Position numbers and translations under genes: made by a program. 13,587 nt of DNA from G020354945 sp964570585. GTDB lineage: Bacteria; Omnitrophota; Gorgyraeia; JABMRG01; JAFGKX01. Under the pieces are notes generated by a model that saw only the letters and a list, made by a program, of their open reading frames with translations, did no database searches and had not been told where the DNA came from. Below, piece after piece: positions 6,263-12,448 of this stretch. The first letter of the stretch is position 1, and each line of letters begins with the position of its first letter. Location: assembly GCA_964570585.1 (NCBI GenBank), contig CAZMYR010000043.1, forward strand, positions 1 to 13,587, given 5' to 3'.

Positions 6263-7965
6263 GATGGACCCAGGCATTGATTCCGACATTAAAAGAAACT
6301 CCTGCTGAAGCGGAGGCAATTAGCCATAAGTTAATGGTACGGGCCGGATTGATTAGAAAACTTTCTGCCGGCGCGTATTCATACTTGCCTTTGGGTTTTA
6401 GGGTGTTAAAGAAGGTGGAAAATATTGTGCGGGAAGAGATGGATTCAACCGGGGCGCAGGAGATGCTTATGCCTGCAATACAACCGCCTGATTTATGGAA
6501 GAAAACTGGAAGATATAATGAATTAGGCGAGGATATGATTAAATTCAAGGACCGTTCGGGCCGGGAGATGGTTTTAGGTCCAACCCATGAAGAAGTAATT
6601 ACAGATATTGCCAGGGCCGAAATACGTTCTTATAGAGATATGCCGAAGATTTTATATCAGATCCAGACTAAGTTCAGAGATGAGGCCCGTCCCCGCTTCG
6701 GTGTAGTGCGCTCAAAAGAATTTATCATGAAAGACGCTTATAGTTTTGACGCGGATAAACAGGGCCTGGACAGAAGTTATGATAAGATGTATAAAGCCTA
6801 TAGCAGGATTTTTAAACGTTGCGGCCTGGATTTTATAATCGTTAAAGCAGACCCCGGCGTAATGGGCGGTAGTGAATCAGCAGAATTTTTGGTTTTGGCT
6901 GAGGCAGGCGAAGATATCATAGTTGTTTGTAATTGTGGATTTGCTTCGTCTTTGGATTTAGCAGAATGTGTTGTATCAGAAACCAGAAACCAGAAACCAG
7001 AAACTAGAACTGAAAAAATTCAAGAAGTGGATACGCCGGGAATAACAACAGTAGATAAGGTAAGCAAGTTACTTGGCGTAAAACCGCAACAGCTAATAAA
7101 GACTTTGATTTATTTAGCTGATGATAAATCCATAGTAATACTTATAAGAGGTGACCACGATTTAAATGAGGCTAAATTGAGGAAAATTTTAAAATGCGCC
7201 AAATTAACTTTAGCAGATGAATCAACTGTAGAGAAAGTAACGGGTGCGCCTTTAGGTTTTTCAGGGCCTGTAGGGCTTAAAGGTATGAGAATAATAGCGG
7301 ATGAGGCTGTCAAGGGAATAACAAATGGAATTACCGGAGCAAACAAAAAGGATAAACACCTCATGAATGTGTGTGAGGCAAGAGATTTTAAGGCAGAAGA
7401 TTACCTGGATTTAAGAACCATAAAAGATGAAGATTTATGTCCAAAATGTAAAAAGAGAAAGGTAAGCCTAAAACGTGCTATAGAACTAGGTCATGTATTC
7501 AAACTAGGAACAAGGTATACAAAGGCCTTGGACGCCAATTACCTGGATAAAAATGGTAAAGAGCGTCCTATTATAATGGGATGCTACGGCATAGGTATAA
7601 ACCGCATAATGGCAGCGGTAATTGAAAAATACAACGATGATAAGGGTATTATCTGGCCAAAGGCTATCAGCCCTTATGACGCAATAATTATTGCGCTTAA
7701 TATAAAGAAGGAAAAGATATCATCCGCTGCTAATAAAATTTATACACAGCTTGAGGATGAAAATGTAAGTTGCCTTTTAGATGACAGAGACGTCTCTCCC
7801 GGCGTTAAATTCAACGACGCTGATCTTATAGGAATACCTTTGCAAATCATAATTGGCCCCAATACTATAAAGAGCGACAAGCTGGAAATAAAGGAACGTG
7901 GAGAAAAGACTAAGAAAAAGGTCAAACTTTCCCAAGCCGTCAAATCTGTCATGTCATACCTTTAG
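6259..7965 (+). CDS. proS: Prolyl-tRNA synthetase, bacterial type with editing domain
   Basis: Class II synthetase that charges tRNA-Pro; 568 residues, typical of the bacterial form. Class II motif 1 lies around GAQEMLMPAIQPPDLW (65-80), motif 2 in KFRDEARPRFGVVRSKEF (138-155), and motif 3 in GCYGIGINRIMAAVIE (441-456). Between motifs 2 and 3 is the YbaK-like editing (INS) domain, about 255-385, with the KTLIY lysine (Lys281) and GPVGL, which removes mischarged alanine. A CPKC pair (394-397) follows it. The anticodon-binding domain occupies about 470-565, with LLDDRDVSPGVKFNDADLIGIP. The linker before the editing domain (240-252) is encoded by heptad array 4. The start overlaps ispG by ATGA. 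proS next to rseP/ispG is a common bacterial arrangement. Confidence 0.96.
   Translation: MRWTQALIPTLKETPAEAEAISHKLMVRAGLIRKLSAGAYSYLPLGFRVLKKVENIVREEMDSTGAQEMLMPAIQPPDLWKKTGRYNELGEDMIKFKDRSGREMVLGPTHEEVITDIARAEIRSYRDMPKILYQIQTKFRDEARPRFGVVRSKEFIMKDAYSFDADKQGLDRSYDKMYKAYSRIFKRCGLDFIIVKADPGVMGGSESAEFLVLAEAGEDIIVVCNCGFASSLDLAECVVSETRNQKPETRTEKIQEVDTPGITTVDKVSKLLGVKPQQLIKTLIYLADDKSIVILIRGDHDLNEAKLRKILKCAKLTLADESTVEKVTGAPLGFSGPVGLKGMRIIADEAVKGITNGITGANKKDKHLMNVCEARDFKAEDYLDLRTIKDEDLCPKCKKRKVSLKRAIELGHVFKLGTRYTKALDANYLDKNGKERPIIMGCYGIGINRIMAAVIEKYNDDKGIIWPKAISPYDAIIIALNIKKEKISSAANKIYTQLEDENVSCLLDDRDVSPGVKFNDADLIGIPLQIIIGPNTIKSDKLEIKERGEKTKKKVKLSQAVKSVMSYL
6977..7011 (+). repeat. Heptanucleotide array 4, in frame inside proS
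   Basis: Four perfect CAGAAAC units (6977-7004) and one degenerate unit TAGAACT. They encode a 7-residue-period peptide (ETRNQKP then ETRTEK) exactly at the junction between the catalytic core and the editing domain of ProS. Confidence 0.9.
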
Positions 7966-7967
7966 AT

Positions 7968-8717
7968 ATGTATCCAGTTCTATTTAAAATCGGCCCAATC
8001 ACTATTTATACCTATGGGGTTATGGTTGCTTTAGGGTTTATTATTGGGTTGTATCTTGCAGCAAGAGAGGCAAAAAGAGAAAATATAAGTTCAGATAATA
8101 TAATAAATTTATTCTTCTGGATTGTTGTACCTGGTTTTATTGGAGCAAGGATAGTTTATATATTTACCGAATGGGAATATTTTTTAAGGTATCCGTTAAG
8201 AATATTCCTTGCCAATGAAGGCTTCGTTTTTTACGGAGGATTTATCGCTGCTTTTTTGGGAGCCTTCTGGTATGTTAACAGGCAAAAAATTAATGTGTGG
8301 AAAACAGCGGATGTTATTGCTCCATCTATAGCTATAGGTCATGCAATAGGCAGGTTGGGTTGCTTTTTTTACGGTTGTTGTTATGGCAAACCGACGAATA
8401 GCTGGATAGGCATTCTTTTTCCGCCGGAAAGTCCTGCAGGGCAGCTTGGCGTGCCAGTGATACCTACCCAACTTATTTCATCTTTTGTCCTATTAGTTAT
8501 TTTTTTCATTTTAGTTATCGCAAGAAGATATAGGAAATTTTTTGGCCAGATTTTTTGGCTTTATGTCCTTTTATATGCAGCAGTGCGCTTTGTAATAGAG
8601 TTTTTCCGGGGCGATCCAAGAGGCCATATCTGGATATTTTCAACATCTCAATTTATCGCAATTTTTATGGCCATAGCTGCAATAGCAATGTTGTCGTCAT
8701 TGCGAGGAACGAAGTGA
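7968..8717 (+). CDS. lgt: Prolipoprotein diacylglyceryl transferase
   Basis: Membrane enzyme that moves diacylglycerol from phosphatidylglycerol to the lipobox cysteine of prolipoproteins, the first step of lipoprotein maturation. The 249 residues show about seven hydrophobic segments. Family marks are YTYGVMVALGFIIG (14-27), GARIVYI (59-65), GFVFYGGFIAA (85-95), GHAIGRLGCFFYGCCYGKPT (124-143; the RxGCFxxGCCYG variant of the Lgt signature), PTQL (166-169) and VRFVIEFFRGDPRG (206-219). The last residues, SSLRGTK, and the TGA stop are encoded by a dispersed palindromic repeat that starts at 8695, so the original C-terminus was probably different. The gene starts 2 bases after proS with no clear ribosome site, suggesting translational coupling. 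The OmpA-domain lipoprotein upstream is a plausible substrate. Confidence 0.94.
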   Translation: MYPVLFKIGPITIYTYGVMVALGFIIGLYLAAREAKRENISSDNIINLFFWIVVPGFIGARIVYIFTEWEYFLRYPLRIFLANEGFVFYGGFIAAFLGAFWYVNRQKINVWKTADVIAPSIAIGHAIGRLGCFFYGCCYGKPTNSWIGILFPPESPAGQLGVPVIPTQLISSFVLLVIFFILVIARRYRKFFGQIFWLYVLLYAAVRFVIEFFRGDPRGHIWIFSTSQFIAIFMAIAAIAMLSSLRGTK

Positions 8718-8795
8718 CGAAGCCCTGCATAATCGCGAAGCGATTAAGCAGGACTAGTCCTGCTTAAATCCTTTGGATTTCTACAGGGCAATCTC
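8695..8795. repeat. Dispersed palindromic repeat (TCATTGCGAGG...GCAATCTC type), interrupted
   Basis: Positions 8695-8722 and 8789-8795 together match, from memory, a widespread bacterial intergenic repeat that starts with GTCATTGCGAGGAACGAAG and ends GACGAAGCAATCTC. ATTGC (8699-8703) pairs with GCAAT (8788-8792). Here 66 bases separate the two parts. The 5' part lies in the end of lgt and provides its stop codon. Confidence 0.72.
8723..8788. repeat. 66-base insert of three perfect hairpins in a closed ring
   Basis: CCCTG (8723-8727) pairs with CAGGG (8784-8788). Inside, in order, are TAATCGC-GAA-GCGATTA (8730-8746), a perfect 20-base palindrome with its centre at CTAG (8746-8765), and AAATCC-TTT-GGATTT (8766-8780). 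The first two share one base. No tRNA features (T-loop, anticodon loop) are present. The insert sits between the CGAAG and CAATCTC parts of the surrounding repeat. Confidence 0.8.
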
Positions 8796-8799
8796 AAAA

Positions 8800-9020
8800 A
8801 GCATACCAATCACCTATTCGCATGAACAAGCAAAAGATTTTGTGTGCTTATCTCCGCTTGTCGCTCACAAAAAGGATTTTTCGCCTTTGGCGAAAGACAC
8901 TTTTTGCTCGCTGTGGCAAAAATTGCTCACTGCTTGTCGGGTTTTCACAATTTTTGACAGTCGCTCCGATAAACACACAAAATCTTCATGCTATCGCTGC
9001 TCATAGATGGTTGCTATGCT
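8800..9020. repeat. Long imperfect hairpin element I (copies A and B)
   Basis: Outer arms are copy A (8800-8824) and the inverted copy B (8996-9020) of a 25-base motif. Next come arms 8834-8852 and 8968-8986, complementary at 18 of 19 positions. Inside lie TTTCGCC-TTT-GGCGAAA (8879-8895), TTTTTGC/GCAAAAA (8901-8907 with 8916-8922) and, as a competing pairing, CAAAAATTG/CAATTTTTG (8917-8925 with 8948-8956). Small open frames here are by-products of the palindromes; I see no gene. Confidence 0.8.
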
Positions 9021-9043
9021 TTTAGATAGGTTTGTGGTGTTAA

Positions 9044-9282
9044 ACCATAGCAGTTACCTATGAGCAACAATTAGAATTTTTAGTATTTTATGAACGAAGT
9101 TTAAGCGAAGTTCCCTGAAGGGAACTGAGCGAAGAAAAATTTATGTTCGAGCCCGAACACATTGTACCCTTCGGGGCACAGGTAAGATGTGAGGGCGAGT
9201 TAAATTTTTCCGAGTGAATAAAATATGTGTCCCGAACCTTCGGGACAAAAATTCTAGTTGCGAATAGGTGACTGCTATAGTT
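9044..9282. repeat. Long hairpin element II (copies C and D) with hairpins set in its arms
   Basis: Outer arms are copy C (9044-9068) and inverted copy D (9258-9282), 21 of 25 positions complementary. Collinear inner pairs are TAGAATTTTT (9072-9081 with 9247-9256), TATTTTAT (9084-9091 with 9218-9225) and GAAAAATTTA (9134-9143) with 9201-9210. Only one arm of each unpaired stretch carries extra hairpins: GTTCCCT-GA-AGGGAAC (9110-9125), TGTTCG-AGCC-CGAACA (9144-9159) and TGTCCCGAA-CC-TTCGGGACA (9228-9247). No credible coding frame is present. Confidence 0.8.
9273..9281 (+). promoter_or_regulatory. Candidate extended -10 promoter for the radical SAM run
   Basis: TGCTATAGT matches TGnTATAAT at all but one position and lies 14 bases before the ATG at 9296. 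There is no good -35 at 17-18 bases. The sequence resembles the -10 region of the promoter at 715-720 and is part of repeat copy D, so the repeat may supply it. Confidence 0.35.
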
Positions 9283-9295
9283 TAGTGGGAACGAA

Positions 9296-10075
9296 ATGGC
9301 AAAGAAAAATTACAAATATATTTATGGCCCTGTGCCGTCCTGGAGATTGGGTTCCTCCTTAGGAATAGACCCTCTCTCAGAAAAGGTAAAAATATGCGAT
9401 TTTGATTGCATCTATTGCCAGATTGGTAAAACAAAAACATTTGCCAAGGAGAGAAGAGTGTTTGTACCTACCGCAAAAATTATAGAAGAGATAAAGTCTA
9501 TACCCGCTATAAGAATAGATTATATTACCTTTTCAGGCAGGGGAGAACCAACCTTAGCCAAAAATTTAGGCCGGATGATAAAAGCAATTAAGAAAATAAG
9601 AAAAGAAAAAATAGCAGTTTTAACCAATTCCTCCCTAATATATAGAGAAGACGTTCAAAAGGATTTATTATTAGCGGATTTTGTAATGGCTAAACTTGAT
9701 GTGCATTCACAGGATCAATTCATTATGATTAATCAGCCGATGAAGGCAATGAAACTCAAAATAATCATAAAAGGGATAAAGGGGTTTAAGGCCAAGTTTC
9801 GCGGTAAATTGGCATTACAGATTATGTTTATTGATGAAAATAAAAAATATGCAAAACTGATATCAGAAATTGCAAGAAAGATCAATCCAGACGAAGTCCA
9901 GCTTAATACCCCTTTAAGGCCCAGTGGTGTAAGACCTTTACCCAGAAAAGAACTTGCAGCAATAAAGCAATATTTCAAAGGCATGAATTGCATTTCTGTA
10001 TATGAAAGCGAAAAGAAAAAGGTTAAGCCAATCAGCAAAAAAGAAACATTAAGACGGAGAGGCAAGATAGAATGA
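9296..10075 (+). CDS. Radical SAM protein, COG0731-like, function unknown in bacteria
   Basis: The 259-residue protein begins with KYIYGPVPSWRLGSSLGIDP, the N-terminal mark of the COG0731 family. The 4Fe-4S/SAM motif is CDFDCIYC (Cys34, Cys38, Cys41; CX3CX2C). SGRGEPTL (80-87) is the GGE-like SAM-contact motif. A barrel continues to LNTPLRPSGVRPLP (about 208-221), and the basic tail ends at 259. Archaeal members (Taw1/TYW1) make the wyosine precursor in tRNA-Phe. Bacteria are not known to make wyosine, and bacterial members lack an assigned reaction, so I give none. The protein has no flavodoxin or SPASM domain. GTGGGA upstream is a modest ribosome site. It opens a run in which the next gene overlaps by ATGA. 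The start is set by the conserved N-terminal motif. Confidence 0.87.
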   Translation: MAKKNYKYIYGPVPSWRLGSSLGIDPLSEKVKICDFDCIYCQIGKTKTFAKERRVFVPTAKIIEEIKSIPAIRIDYITFSGRGEPTLAKNLGRMIKAIKKIRKEKIAVLTNSSLIYREDVQKDLLLADFVMAKLDVHSQDQFIMINQPMKAMKLKIIIKGIKGFKAKFRGKLALQIMFIDENKKYAKLISEIARKINPDEVQLNTPLRPSGVRPLPRKELAAIKQYFKGMNCISVYESEKKKVKPISKKETLRRRGKIE

Positions 10076-10728
10076 TTAAAGATAATGTCCGGAATATATT
10101 AAACGAATTGCCGGATACAGTAGAATTGGTGGCTGCTGCCAAAGGTAGAAGCCCACAAGAAATTTTGGATGCCGTTGAGGCCGGCGTTAAAATTATTGGC
10201 CAGAATTATGTCCAAGAAGCACAAAAGGCCTTTGAAGTTATTAAAAGTATGGCAAAGCAGCATTTTATAGGGCATTTGCAAAAAAACAAGGTAAGAAAAG
10301 CGGTTAAAATATTTGATATGATAGAAACTGTTGATTCTATTAAAATAGCCGAGGAAATTGATAAAGCGTCTGCTCAGATACACAAAATAATGCAGGTGCT
10401 AATAGAGATAAACAGCGGGAAAGAACAACAAAAATTCGGTGTATTTCCGGAAGAGACAGAGCAGCTTGTAAGAAGATTATCACAACTAAAAAATATAAAA
10501 ATAATGGGACTTATGACTATGGGGCCTATGTTTGGAGATCCTGAAGAGGCACGCCGGTATTTTATAGAAACAAGGAAGATATTTGATAAGATTAAGACGT
10601 TGAATATACCAAATGCTGATATGAAATACCTTTCAATGGGCATGAGCAATTCTTACAAAGTCGCTATCTCCGAAGGGGCGAATGTCGTAAGGATAGGCAC
10701 AAAAATTTTCGGAGAACGGAAAAGATGA
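10072..10728 (+). CDS. yggS: YggS/PROSC-family pyridoxal phosphate homeostasis protein
   Basis: Single-domain alanine-racemase-like barrel that carries PLP and buffers its free level; it is not known to be a catalyst. The 218 residues are slightly short. The PLP lysine is Lys24 in LVAAAKGRSPQEI, followed by AGVKIIGQNYVQEA (37-50), HFIGHLQKNKV (64-74), VLIEINSG with KFGV, GLMTMGP (146-152), YLSMGMSNSY (186-195) and VVRIGTKIFGER (205-216). Most homologues have about 10 more residues between the first helix and the lysine strand (the AARAGRDP-like turn), absent here. The start ATG overlaps the radical SAM stop. yggS adjacency often gives no functional hint; here it shares a transcript with redox and sugar-phosphate genes. 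Confidence 0.94.
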   Translation: MIKDNVRNILNELPDTVELVAAAKGRSPQEILDAVEAGVKIIGQNYVQEAQKAFEVIKSMAKQHFIGHLQKNKVRKAVKIFDMIETVDSIKIAEEIDKASAQIHKIMQVLIEINSGKEQQKFGVFPEETEQLVRRLSQLKNIKIMGLMTMGPMFGDPEEARRYFIETRKIFDKIKTLNIPNADMKYLSMGMSNSYKVAISEGANVVRIGTKIFGERKR

Positions 10729-11489
10729 AAATTGCGGAAAGAAAAAACATAGCAATTGAAGCGGCTATAAAATCGGGTAAAATATTGCTTAAGAATTTTC
10801 GAAGGCCTATCACGACTAAATTTAAAGGAGATAAAAGCCTGGTTACAAATATTGATCTAAAAGTAGAAGATGCAATTGTAAAATTAATTAAAGGACATTT
10901 TGCCGAAGACAGCATTTTATCCGAAGAAAACCGATATCTGCGTCGCGGCGCTGAATTTAGATGGATAATAGATCCTTTAGACGGGACACATAATTATATT
11001 CACGGCATAGATGCGTTCGGAACCTCTATCGCTTTAGAATTTGAAGGAGAAGTTGTTTTCGGAATTATATGTATGCCTGTGCCAAATGAACTTTATACAG
11101 CAGGAAAAGGAGAAGGCGCTTATCGTAACGGTAAAAAAATAAGTGTATCTAAAAGAGAGCTTAACCAAAGCACGCTTATTTATGATAGTAGCATTAGATA
11201 TAACAAAAAACCAATGCTTGTAACCCTGGAGAGACTTGTTGATAAGGTTTTCAATGTGAGGATGTTCGGCTCTACAGCTCGCCATTTATCTGATATAGCT
11301 GAAGGTAAAGTGGAAGTTGATGTAGAATTTAATGACAAGGTCTGGGATTTTGCCGCCGGCCTTTTGCTTGTAGAAGAGGCAGGCGGAAAATCGACAGATT
11401 TTCAAGGCAATAAATGGAATACAAAAACAAAAGGCTATGTAGCCTCAAACGGTATAGTTCATGATGATATTTTGAGGTTAATAAAATGA
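10725..11489 (+). CDS. Inositol-monophosphatase-family sugar phosphatase
   Basis: Mg-dependent, Li-sensitive-type phosphomonoesterase of the IMPase/SuhB/FBPase fold, 254 residues. The metal site is complete: Glu67 in ILSEE, motif A WIIDPLDGTHNYIHG (80-94; Asp83, Asp86, Thr88), and motif B WDFAAGLLLVEEAGG (207-221; Asp208). GDKSLVTNID (35-44) is the mobile metal-3 loop region. The substrate cannot be read from the sequence: inositol-1-phosphate, fructose-1,6-bisphosphate and 3'-phosphoadenosine phosphate are all hydrolysed within this superfamily. pfkA two genes later would fit a fructose-1,6-bisphosphatase role in the reverse direction of glycolysis, but that is inference. ATGA overlaps join it to yggS before and trxB after. 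Confidence 0.92.
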   Translation: MKIAERKNIAIEAAIKSGKILLKNFRRPITTKFKGDKSLVTNIDLKVEDAIVKLIKGHFAEDSILSEENRYLRRGAEFRWIIDPLDGTHNYIHGIDAFGTSIALEFEGEVVFGIICMPVPNELYTAGKGEGAYRNGKKISVSKRELNQSTLIYDSSIRYNKKPMLVTLERLVDKVFNVRMFGSTARHLSDIAEGKVEVDVEFNDKVWDFAAGLLLVEEAGGKSTDFQGNKWNTKTKGYVASNGIVHDDILRLIK

Positions 11490-12415
11490 GTGGCAGAATT
11501 TACGATGTTATCATAATCGGTGGTGGGCCGGCTGGCTTAAGCGCAGGAATATATACTTCAAGAGAAAGAATTTCGACGCTTTTGCTAGAAAAAGGGATGT
11601 GCGGAGGTTTACTTGCAAATACTGATTTGATAGAAAATTACCCAGGTTTTCCAAATGGCATAAAAGGAATGGATTTGGTGAATAAATTTAAAGAGCAGGC
11701 TCTGAGATTTGGCACGGAGGTTGTTGAATTAAAAGAAGTCAAAAGAGTCAAGCCTGTTGACGGTAGTATAATGGTAAAGACAGACAAAGAAGAATATGCT
11801 TCTCACGCATTAATAGCGGCCTCTGGTACTATGCCGAGAAAATTAAATATCCCCGGTGAAGAAGAATATACAGGTAAAGGTATATCCTATTGTGCAGTCT
11901 GTGATGGCCCGTTATTTAAAGGCAAGGACATAATAGTCGTAGGCGGTGGAGATGCCGCTTGTGAGGAGGCGTTATTTTTGACAAAATTTGCAAATAAGGT
12001 AATCCTGATTCATCGCCGTTATGAATTGCGTGCTGCAAAGATATTGCAGGAAAGTTTGCACAGGAACAAAAAAATAGAACATTTACTAAACCACAAGCTT
12101 ATTTCTATAACCGGAGATAAAACAGTTAACTCTGTTATTGCCGAAGACAGCCATACCAAAAAACAGACAAAGCTCGAGGTTTCGGGCGTGTTTATATACG
12201 TAGGGTTCTTGCCCAATTCTAAATTTTTAGAAGGCATTGTCAAGCTGGATGAAGATGGCTATATTATAACCAACGAGAAGATGCAGACATCGATGCCGGG
12301 TGTATTTGCGGCAGGCGATATACGTTCGAAAAAAATTCGCCAGATTGTGACTGCCTGCGCAGAAGGCACAATAGCAGCAATGTCAGTAAGAGATTATCTA
12401 AAAAGGGAAAGGTAA
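11486..12415 (+). CDS. trxB: Thioredoxin reductase, low-molecular-weight type
   Basis: Flavoprotein that passes electrons from NAD(P)H through FAD and a CxxC pair to thioredoxin; cytosolic, 309 residues as usual. The FAD Rossmann loop is GGGPAGLSA (12-20). The redox pair is CAVCDG (Cys136, Cys139). The NAD(P)H loop is VVGGGDAACEEA (151-162), and HRRYELRA (176-183) suggests NADPH. PGVFAAGDIR (271-280) closes the FAD site. An oddity is that the conserved GGQ near residue 40 reads CGGLL (39-43), replacing a glutamine that normally lies near the flavin. The change might alter the partner or cofactor, or be neutral. The start overlaps the phosphatase gene by ATGA; pfkA follows after 33 bases. Confidence 0.93.
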   Translation: MSGRIYDVIIIGGGPAGLSAGIYTSRERISTLLLEKGMCGGLLANTDLIENYPGFPNGIKGMDLVNKFKEQALRFGTEVVELKEVKRVKPVDGSIMVKTDKEEYASHALIAASGTMPRKLNIPGEEEYTGKGISYCAVCDGPLFKGKDIIVVGGGDAACEEALFLTKFANKVILIHRRYELRAAKILQESLHRNKKIEHLLNHKLISITGDKTVNSVIAEDSHTKKQTKLEVSGVFIYVGFLPNSKFLEGIVKLDEDGYIITNEKMQTSMPGVFAAGDIRSKKIRQIVTACAEGTIAAMSVRDYLKRER

Positions 12416-12448
12416 AAATTACTTTTCCGAAGCAAAAATAGAAGGCAG

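Noticed and set aside
603..7011. CRISPR or similar array
   Set aside because: Units are 7 bases, directly adjacent, with no spacers and no cas genes.
8723..8788. tRNA or tRNA-like gene, because the fold resembles a cloverleaf
   Set aside because: It is 66 bases with 3-base loops, no TTC-like T-loop, no 7-base anticodon loop, and a 5-bp closing stem.
8773..9025. Two overlapping + strand ORFs (8773-9006 and 8822-9025) as small genes
   Set aside because: They lie wholly within the palindromic repeats, have no ribosome site, and their peptides are rich in Cys, Arg and Leu with no domain sense. Open frames are a by-product of the inverted repeats.
9258..9281. TTGCGA as the -35 box for the promoter before the radical SAM gene
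   Set aside because: The spacing to TATAGT is only 12 bases, too short for sigma70.
9296..10075. Calling the radical SAM gene a wyosine synthase (TYW1/Taw1)
   Set aside because: Only family-level similarity is visible; bacteria are not known to make wyosine, so a specific reaction would be a guess.
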